Positions 12,423-18,112 of a stretch of DNA of 18,112 nt are shown here, one piece after another. The notes under the pieces are model-generated. The model had not been told where the DNA came from, made no database searches, and worked only from the letters and a program-made list of their open reading frames with translations. Position numbers and translations under genes: made by a program. Positions within the stretch are counted from its first letter, which is position 1; each line of letters starts with the position of its first letter. Location: assembly GCA_039208045.1 (NCBI GenBank), contig JBCCRH010000067.1, positions 1-18,112 on the forward strand. Reading direction: 5' to 3'. This DNA is from JBCCRH01 sp039208045 (GTDB taxonomy: Bacteria > Bacteroidota > Bacteroidia > Chitinophagales > Saprospiraceae).

Positions 12423-15400
12423 ATGAGGTTAATCTTTACGCTCTTGCTTGCCCTTTTTGTATGTTCTTTTGCGGAGGCACAGCAAAGCAATTATTGGACA
12501 GAAGTAGCGGAACAGCAGATGGCGATTCCACAAGATGAGGAAATGGCCGATGCCGTCAACCAATACCAAGTATTCGAACTCGACCTACAAGGCTTACGCC
12601 AAACGCTCCGACAAGCTCCAATGGAGTTTACAGCGGCGGCGCGTAATGCCCCACTAACTATTGAACTACCGACGCCCGATGGCGACTTCCGGACGATGGC
12701 CGTGGTGGAATCCCCAGTGATGCACCCCGATCTGGCAGCTAAGTATCCACAAATCAAGTCCTTTAAAGTATGGGATGTGAATAACTCCAAACTGCACGGC
12801 CGCATCGATTATTCACCCTATGGGTTCAATGCGCTATTTCATACGGAAGAAGGGGAAGTTTTTATTGCCCCTTATGCAGAGAGTGCAGCTTATCATATGG
12901 TCTACTCTTATAAGGATATTAATTTCTCCGACCATCCCCCACTGAGCTGTGGCGTAGAGATGGCAGAAGATATTATCGATCCTATGGAAGGTGCGCTGAC
13001 AGAGCCTGAGGCAGCATCGTCTCGTACGCGCTCCGGTGCCCGCTCTGGCGACCCCATGCCGCTACGCGTATACGACCTAGCCCTGACCAATACCGCAGAA
13101 TTTGCGCAAGCATTAGGCAACGGAACGACAGCAGGAGTACTAGCACGATTTAATACAGCTGCTAACCTCATCAATGAGGTTTATGAAAATGAACTAGCGA
13201 TTCGCTTTCAGCTCGTCCCTGACATTGAGAATATTATCTTCTTAGACCCAGCAGTGGATCCGTTTTCAGATGCAGAAAATGTAAGCCTGATCTTTGGCGA
13301 CATACAAGATGCTATTGTGACTGTGGGGGGCATTCCTTTCGAATCATTTGATGTGGGGCATGTATTGACGATGAATTGCTTTGTACCCGGCGGAGAATTT
13401 GCCATTGCCGGAATTGCGCAGTTTGCCTCCATCTGTCGGCCCAACAAAACACAGGGTATTACTTGCTTCTCCTTTAATCCTGGCAACTTCCAGGCTAGAG
13501 TGAGAGGAACGCTGACACATGAGCTAGGTCACCAATTTACAGCAGCACACACTTTTAACAACTGCCCAGGGGCCAACTCTGCCCTATCTTCTGGCTCCGC
13601 TTATGAACCAGGCTCTGGCTCTACCATCATGTCGTATTCTGGTGGCTGTGGAGATCAAAATACGATCTTTCAGGATGATTATTTCCATGTGAAGTCGCTG
13701 GAAGATATGATCGATTTTAGTAGAGAAGACGAGGGATCTACCTGCCCTACTATTGTGCCTACTGGCAATACCATGCCTACACTAAATTGGGACTATACGG
13801 ATGGCTTTTATATTCCGATCAGTACGCCTTTCGAACTAACAGCTACTGCTACAGATATGGAAGATGATCCATTGACCTACTGTTGGGAGCAGTTCAACCT
13901 TGGCCCAGTAACATCCCTCGGAAACCCTTTTGGGAACACCCCTACTTTCCAGAGTTTCCCTCCTAACCCCTCTCCTTCACGAGTATTCCCACGTTTTTCG
14001 ATGTTACTCAATAATCAAGAAGATCAATTTGAAGTGTTGCCTACTTATGATCGGAATCTAAAATTCCGCTGTACCGTGCGGGATAATAATGTGGAAGCCG
14101 GCGCTGCCGTTTGGGAAGAAGTGAGCTTTGAAGCGACCGAAACAGCAGGGCCATTTTTGGTAGAAGGGCCGAATACTGGTAATGAAGTATGGACAGTAGG
14201 TGACTTTGTAGAAGTGACCTGGGATGTAGCTAATACAGATAATAGTCTAGTGGACTGCCAGTTGGTAAATATCCGATTGTCTACCGATGGTGGCTTAACT
14301 TATCCTTTCACGCTAGCTACGAGCACACCAAATGACGGAAGCGCATTTGTAACCGTCCCACAAGCTGTCACTACTGCTGCACGAGTGCGGGTAGAAGCGG
14401 CCAATAATGTTTTCTTTGATATTTCCAATTTCAACTTTGACGTTATAGAAGCAACCGAGCCTGGCTTTGCGCTTGCTCCAACCCCATCCTTCCAGCAGGT
14501 GTGCTTGCCCGGTAGTGCCGTTATTGACTTGAATACATTCGGCGTTTTAGATTTTAGTAATGCCATTCAGTTGGAGGTAACAGCAGGTCTACCAACAGGT
14601 GCAGTAGCTAACTTCTCTGCGAATGACATTTTACCATCTGAATCAAGTGCGTTGGAAATTGATATGACCGAAGTCACTGAAGAAGGACTTTATACCATTA
14701 CCGTCCAAGCAACCGCAGAAGGTGCCGAGACCTTAACTAGAACCGTATTTCTAGACGTTTATTCTAACGATTTCTCTGATCTTTCCCTTAGTGCACCTAC
14801 TAATGGTACAGATGGTATCCTCCTCTCTGTCCCATTCGATTGGAGTGATGCTGAAAATGCCCTTACTTACGACTTCCAGATCGCAACGGATGCTTCCTTT
14901 GCACCCAATACGATCATTGATACGGGCTCTGGTCTACCCACTTCCAATTTTGATTTGAATGTCTTACTGGAAGAAAACGATATTTTCTACTGGCGCGTCC
15001 GCCCAGTGAATGAGTGTGGCCCAGGGCCTTGGCAAGAAGCATATGCCATCCGCACCACTAGTGTAGATTGTACGCCTTATGAGCCAACAGATGTGCCTAT
15101 CCCTATCTCTGGCTCTGGCTTACCCACTATTGAGTCTACCATTTTTATTGCGGATGCTGGCGTAATTAGTGATGTCAATATTCCATTGATTTCTGGTTCC
15201 TACCAGCCCGTAAATAGTCTGCGGATTACGCTGATCAGCCCAGCGCCTAATAACACGGAAGTCATCCTCTTCGACGAAAACTGCGGTAATACCGTAAACT
15301 TTGATATTGGCTTCGATGACGATGCGCCACAAGCTATCCAGTGCCCACCTGATGATAATATCGTATTCCAACCCGTAGAATCGCTGTCGGCCTTTATCGG

Positions 15401-16133
15401 TGAAAGCACTTTTGGCGAATGGACCCTGCGCATAGAAGTAGTAGATAGCGGCTTTGGCGGCGGTGGTGGTTTGGATGACTGGAGCATTGAGTTCTGTGCA
15501 GCAATTAACGGAGCAAATCCAGAACTGATCACTAACCGAACGCTACAGGTACCCAATGGCGAAGCGAATATAATTACCCCCAACGAATTGGAAGTACAGA
15601 GTGGAGGATTTGCACCTAATGAGATTGAGTTTAATATCATCACCCCTCCAGCACACGGTACGCTCTTTAGAGCCAATGACCCACTTACGGGAGGTGGAGA
15701 AGATTTCTTCCAAACGACTATCAATGCAGCGAATCTGATCTATCAGCATGACGGTAGCGATACCCAGTTTGATAGCTTCGTCTTCTTGGTAGAAACACCT
15801 GATGGCGGCTGGATTATCCCACAAACCTTCAATATCGAGATTACAGACGATGCCGTAGTGAACGTAGAAGAAGTGCCCTTCGAAGATTCGAATGTGCTCC
15901 TCTATCCAAATCCGGCGCGCGATGAGTTATTTGTAGCTTTTGAGCGTATCCTCGATAAAGAAGTGAGCTTTGAAGTATTCAACGTACAGGGCCAGCTTTT
16001 GCGCCGCGCAGAGCAAGATGTCACCGGCAATCAGTTGCAAATCGACCTCTCGAATATGCCTGCTGGTGTGTACTTCCTGACGCTCCGCACCGAAGATGGC
16101 ATGCTAACCAAGCGGTTTAGTGTGCAGCGATAA
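12423..16133 (+). CDS. Secreted reprolysin-like metalloprotease with P-domain and T9SS sorting domain
   Basis: A 1236-residue exported protease with a signal peptide at 1-20 (LLLALFVCSFAEAQ). After a propeptide-like region the catalytic domain spans about 210-440: zinc site HELGHQFTAAH with H366, E367, H370, H376, and Met-turn M403 in STIMSYSGGCG. This is a metzincin of the M12B/reprolysin-like type common in Bacteroidota, although Thr replaces the usual Gly between the second and third His. Ig/FN3-like modules follow (about 450-870), then a proprotein-convertase P-domain at 883-1025 (SLRITLISP ... GEWTLRIEV ... DDWSIEFC), a CSPG/cadherin-3-like repeat at about 1035-1145 (PAHGTLF ... IYQHDGSDTQFDSFVF), and a T9SS sorting domain (VLLYPNPARDEL ... 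VFNVQGQLL ... GVYFLTLRT ... KRFSVQR). It would degrade extracellular protein; substrate unknown. Confidence 0.93.
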   Translation: MRLIFTLLLALFVCSFAEAQQSNYWTEVAEQQMAIPQDEEMADAVNQYQVFELDLQGLRQTLRQAPMEFTAAARNAPLTIELPTPDGDFRTMAVVESPVMHPDLAAKYPQIKSFKVWDVNNSKLHGRIDYSPYGFNALFHTEEGEVFIAPYAESAAYHMVYSYKDINFSDHPPLSCGVEMAEDIIDPMEGALTEPEAASSRTRSGARSGDPMPLRVYDLALTNTAEFAQALGNGTTAGVLARFNTAANLINEVYENELAIRFQLVPDIENIIFLDPAVDPFSDAENVSLIFGDIQDAIVTVGGIPFESFDVGHVLTMNCFVPGGEFAIAGIAQFASICRPNKTQGITCFSFNPGNFQARVRGTLTHELGHQFTAAHTFNNCPGANSALSSGSAYEPGSGSTIMSYSGGCGDQNTIFQDDYFHVKSLEDMIDFSREDEGSTCPTIVPTGNTMPTLNWDYTDGFYIPISTPFELTATATDMEDDPLTYCWEQFNLGPVTSLGNPFGNTPTFQSFPPNPSPSRVFPRFSMLLNNQEDQFEVLPTYDRNLKFRCTVRDNNVEAGAAVWEEVSFEATETAGPFLVEGPNTGNEVWTVGDFVEVTWDVANTDNSLVDCQLVNIRLSTDGGLTYPFTLATSTPNDGSAFVTVPQAVTTAARVRVEAANNVFFDISNFNFDVIEATEPGFALAPTPSFQQVCLPGSAVIDLNTFGVLDFSNAIQLEVTAGLPTGAVANFSANDILPSESSALEIDMTEVTEEGLYTITVQATAEGAETLTRTVFLDVYSNDFSDLSLSAPTNGTDGILLSVPFDWSDAENALTYDFQIATDASFAPNTIIDTGSGLPTSNFDLNVLLEENDIFYWRVRPVNECGPGPWQEAYAIRTTSVDCTPYEPTDVPIPISGSGLPTIESTIFIADAGVISDVNIPLISGSYQPVNSLRITLISPAPNNTEVILFDENCGNTVNFDIGFDDDAPQAIQCPPDDNIVFQPVESLSAFIGESTFGEWTLRIEVVDSGFGGGGGLDDWSIEFCAAINGANPELITNRTLQVPNGEANIITPNELEVQSGGFAPNEIEFNIITPPAHGTLFRANDPLTGGGEDFFQTTINAANLIYQHDGSDTQFDSFVFLVETPDGGWIIPQTFNIEITDDAVVNVEEVPFEDSNVLLYPNPARDELFVAFERILDKEVSFEVFNVQGQLLRRAEQDVTGNQLQIDLSNMPAGVYFLTLRTEDGMLTKRFSVQR

Positions 16134-16174
16134 TTGAGTTTTTTGGGCAGGCCGATAGTCAATTTTAGGGCCAC

Positions 16175-16262
16175 GCGGATTGCAAATCCGCTGAGCGCGG
16201 GCCAGGCTTTAAAGAAACAAAGCCTAGCACGTGCTTACCCCGATAAATATCGGGGAATCCGC
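16175..16262. repeat. Stacked small palindromes between converging genes
   Basis: Three perfect inverted repeats lie in a row: GCGGATT-GCA-AATCCGC (16175-16191), AGGCTTT/AAAGCCT (16204-16210 and 16219-16225) and CCCCGATA-AA-TATCGGGG (16238-16255). A further AATCCGC (16256-16262) follows, so the first GCGGATT can pair either locally or across the whole unit. It lies between the stop of the protease (16133) and the stop of the MATE gene (16296), where a bidirectional terminator is expected. The arrangement looks like a dispersed composite repeat. The last palindrome resembles the centre of repeat A2. Confidence 0.7.
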
Positions 16263-16295
16263 TATAGGGCCTTCACAAACCAAGTCATTTCCCAT

Positions 16296-17588
16296 CTAAT
16301 CCAAAGCCAGCCCTTTACGCCAGTACCAAAGCCATTGAAAACCCGCCCGCGCCAACATAAACAACAGCAAAGCTAGCCACAAGCCATGATTGCCAAAAGC
16401 CGATTTCAGGTAGAAAAAAGGAGCCAGATATACGATAATAGCTAGGGCCATCGCATTGCGCATAGAACGTGCTGCGGTAAGGCCAATAAAGACACCATCC
16501 CAAATGTAGCAAGGAGTGCTAGCGATGGGGAAAAGGACCATCCAGAACAGAAAGGGCAGCGTAATGGCAATGACATCGGCCTGATTCGTAAATACATGCA
16601 ATAAAGGCACACCAAATAGCCAAAATAGAAAGGAGAAGAAAACAGCCATCCCCATGCCCCATACAAAAGCTACGCGAATCGCCCGCTTGGTCTGAGAATC
16701 ATCCGAGGCACCTGCATATTTTCCCACCAAGGCTTCCGCTGCAAAAGCGAACCCATCCACACCATAAGACATCCAATTGAGATACTGGAGCAAAATCACA
16801 TTAGAAGCTAATACTAATTCCCCCAAGCTGGCCGACTGGCTGTAGAAAAAGCCAAAAGCGAACGTAAGGCAAAAGGTGCGAATAAAAATATCGAAATTGA
16901 GACTCAGGAAACGCTGTAGGGCCGTCCATTGCAGTACCACTGCCCGTTGAAGCTTGGGAAGCAAATAGCGATATCTATGATAAAATAACCCGACAGCAAG
17001 TAGCAAGCCCGCGTACTGAGCAATCACCGTGCCCAGCGCCACCCCATCGGCCTCCATACCCCAGCTGCGCACAAAAAAGAAGCTACAAACAATATTGATG
17101 ACATTAATAAAGATGGTAAGAATCAAGGGATAGATCGCATTTTGCATCCCAAAAAACCAACCCATAAAGGCAAATAAAGCCAAGCTTGCCGGCGCCGCCC
17201 AAATTCGAATATAGAAGTACTCCGCTACGAGCTGCAACTGCCCGACATCAATATTCATCAAATAAAAGCTCAGCTCCCCCAGGGGGTATTGCAATACCAT
17301 CAGGCTAGCAGCTACCACTAGCACCACCACCATAGCACGCCCCAGCGTCGTGATAACCAACGCCTCGTCTTGCTTGCCATAGGCCTGTGCGGTGATACCC
17401 GTCGTTCCCATCCGCAAAAAGCCAAAATTCCAGTAGATAAAGTTAAAGATCATTGCCCCTACGCCTACCGCTCCGATATGTACCTCCGATAAACGCCCCA
17501 TCAGTGCGGTGTCGACCGTGCTCAGCAAGGGCACCGAGATATTGCTGATGATATTGGGAATGGCTAAACGGAGGATTTCTTTGTTCAT
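16296..17588 (-). CDS. MATE-family efflux transporter (DinF-like)
   Basis: A 430-residue polytopic inner-membrane protein with about 12 hydrophobic segments, normal for the MATE family, which exports drugs or metabolites in exchange for Na+ or H+. The N-terminus reads MNKEILRLAIPNIISNISVP, followed by LLSTVDTALMGRLSEVHIGA and GFLRMGTTGITAQAYGKQDE. The aligned MGRL and GTTGxxAQAxG segments are typical of the DinF branch. A start at 17636 would add 16 residues (MNYCIFTHFYVLNTNP) encoded partly by a 10-bp tandem repeat. I prefer ATG 17588, which begins exactly at the family's usual N-terminus. The gene diverges from ddl with a 136-bp spacer. The substrate is not predictable. Confidence 0.93.
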   Translation of the reverse strand: MNKEILRLAIPNIISNISVPLLSTVDTALMGRLSEVHIGAVGVGAMIFNFIYWNFGFLRMGTTGITAQAYGKQDEALVITTLGRAMVVVLVVAASLMVLQYPLGELSFYLMNIDVGQLQLVAEYFYIRIWAAPASLALFAFMGWFFGMQNAIYPLILTIFINVINIVCSFFFVRSWGMEADGVALGTVIAQYAGLLLAVGLFYHRYRYLLPKLQRAVVLQWTALQRFLSLNFDIFIRTFCLTFAFGFFYSQSASLGELVLASNVILLQYLNWMSYGVDGFAFAAEALVGKYAGASDDSQTKRAIRVAFVWGMGMAVFFSFLFWLFGVPLLHVFTNQADVIAITLPFLFWMVLFPIASTPCYIWDGVFIGLTAARSMRNAMALAIIVYLAPFFYLKSAFGNHGLWLALLLFMLARAGFQWLWYWRKGLALD

Positions 17589-17605
17589 TGGGTTGGTATT
17601 GAGGA

Positions 17606-17625
17606 CGTAAAAATGCGTAAAAATG
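17606..17625. repeat. 10-bp tandem duplication
   Basis: CGTAAAAATG is present twice without a gap (17606-17615 and 17616-17625) just upstream of the MATE start codon, in its likely 5' untranslated region. The length is not a multiple of three, which agrees with non-coding status. It may be a slippage product or a pair of binding sites. Confidence 0.5.
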
Positions 17626-17645
17626 CAGTAATTCAAGTGGTGGAT

Positions 17646-17676
17646 TTCGTTGCCAATGCTTTTTCAGCTATTTTTG
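17646..17676 (+). promoter_or_regulatory. Promoter candidate for the Ddl gene
   Basis: TATTTTTG (17669-17676) matches TAnnTTTG exactly, and TTCG (17646-17649) lies 19 bp upstream as a 3-of-4 match to the TTTG -33 element. Transcription would start near 17683, leaving a leader of about 42 nt before ATG 17725. Confidence 0.5.
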
Positions 17677-17724
17677 AGCGATTTTAATACCCTAGCATAT
17701 TTAATAGGACATACCATCAAATCT

Positions 17725-18112
17725 ATGAAAATAAAGGTAGGTATCTTTTTTGGCGGCCCTTCCCGCGAACGCGAAATCTCTTTTGCAGGAGGCCGTACCG
17801 TTTTTGACAACCTCAACAAATCGATTTTCGAGCCCCTCCCCATCTTTGTGGATAGCCACAAGCGCTTTATTGAACTAGACTGGCAATATATCTACAAAGG
17901 AACCATCCGTGATTTCTACCCACCAATTGCAGCCCTACCGCCCTCGCCTCACGCCTTTCAGGTGTACCTCGAAAGCTTGGCCCAACTCGATGACGATCAA
18001 GTACAGCGTCTCATAGAGAAAGTGGGTACCCTGGTGCAGCCAGAGGAATTGGCGGCCAAAATGGATGTGGCGTTTTTAGCCCTTCATGGGGAGTACGGAG
18101 AAGATGGCACCC
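17725..18112 (+). CDS. ddl: D-alanine--D-alanine ligase, N-terminal part (cut by window end)
   Basis: 129 codons plus one base of an ATP-grasp ligase that makes D-Ala-D-Ala for peptidoglycan in the cytoplasm. The start is at ATG 17725. The N-terminus has VGIFFGGPSREREIS, the Ddl glycine loop with E15 at the D-Ala-contact position, and the segment ends with ALHGEYGEDGT (119-129), the conserved HGxxGEDG motif. The ATP-binding and C-terminal domains lie beyond the window. The HG motif comes at residues 121-122, much later than about residue 63 in E. coli DdlB, so the N-terminal domain carries extra residues (about 50-110, including YPPIAALPPSPHAF and an acidic helix). The gene diverges from the MATE exporter and has a good promoter candidate. 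Confidence 0.93.
   Translation, partial: MKIKVGIFFGGPSREREISFAGGRTVFDNLNKSIFEPLPIFVDSHKRFIELDWQYIYKGTIRDFYPPIAALPPSPHAFQVYLESLAQLDDDQVQRLIEKVGTLVQPEELAAKMDVAFLALHGEYGEDGT

Noticed and set aside
12242..12490. An 82-codon minus-strand frame across element B and the start of the protease gene
   Set aside because: It is built from the palindrome and the complement of a signal peptide; there is no independent support.
15200..15724. A 174-codon antisense frame within the protease gene
   Set aside because: The sense strand encodes a recognisable P-domain and CSPG-like repeat over the same bases. The antisense product is Pro/Ser/Lys-rich without a domain.
4868..16133. A peroxidase-barrel-protease operon or defence island
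   Set aside because: The peroxidase is on the opposite strand, and the other two genes are separated by 371 bp with a repeat. No nuclease, toxin or known defence domain is present. Only a loose surface-protein neighbourhood can be supported.
17589..17636. A 16-residue upstream extension of the MATE transporter
   Set aside because: The extension is encoded partly by a 10-bp tandem repeat and adds residues before the family's normal N-terminus; ATG 17588 fits better.

Overview
The window reads as chromosomal DNA of a Bacteroidota bacterium, probably from the Saprospiraceae/Lewinella side of the phylum. This is inferred from two secreted proteins ending in type IX secretion (T9SS) C-terminal sorting domains, a large outer-membrane barrel protein of a Bacteroidota type, several TAnnTTTG -7 promoter boxes, weak Shine-Dalgarno sequences, and palindromic intergenic repeats carrying CCCCGATAGCTATCGGGG-type cores. 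No rRNA, tRNA, CRISPR array, transposase or phage gene is visible.

Layout, left to right. (1) 1-72: the first 24 codons of a minus-strand gene with a signal peptide, then an AT-rich gap. (2) 629-1309 (-): an orphan NarL/FixJ-type response regulator. (3) 1502-1658: palindromic repeat copy A1. (4) 1680-2570 (+): an LpxL/HtrB-like lipid A acyltransferase, meeting tail to tail (23-bp overlap) a minus-strand FadH-type 2,4-dienoyl-CoA reductase (2548-4584). (5) 4611-4666: a strong hairpin, probably the terminator of the peroxidase transcript, followed by repeat copy A2 (4689-4858). (6) 4868-7771 (-): a secreted animal-type heme peroxidase with dockerin-like, cohesin-like and T9SS sorting domains. 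(7) 7772-8517: a 746-bp gap with a degenerate palindromic element and a candidate small RNA or attenuated leader. (8) 8518-12051 (+): a 1177-residue outer-membrane beta-barrel surface protein. (9) 12197-12381: a third palindromic element, probably in the leader of the next gene. (10) 12423-16133 (+): a secreted metzincin protease with P-domain, cadherin-3/CSPG-like repeat and T9SS sorting domain. (11) 16175-16262: stacked small palindromes between converging genes. (12) 16296-17588 (-): a MATE-family exporter, divergent from (13) the 5' part of a D-alanine--D-alanine ligase gene (17725 to the window end).

The centre of the window (4868-16133) is a cell-surface and secretion district: a T9SS-exported peroxidase, an outer-membrane barrel and a T9SS-exported protease. 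The flanks are housekeeping envelope and lipid genes. I see no classic defence or biosynthetic cluster. The most unusual material is the set of long palindromic intergenic elements. They share an internal core but have different terminal inverted repeats, and one pair differs mainly by exchange of its central loop. The other unusual item is the promoter-hairpin-terminator arrangement at 8266-8449.
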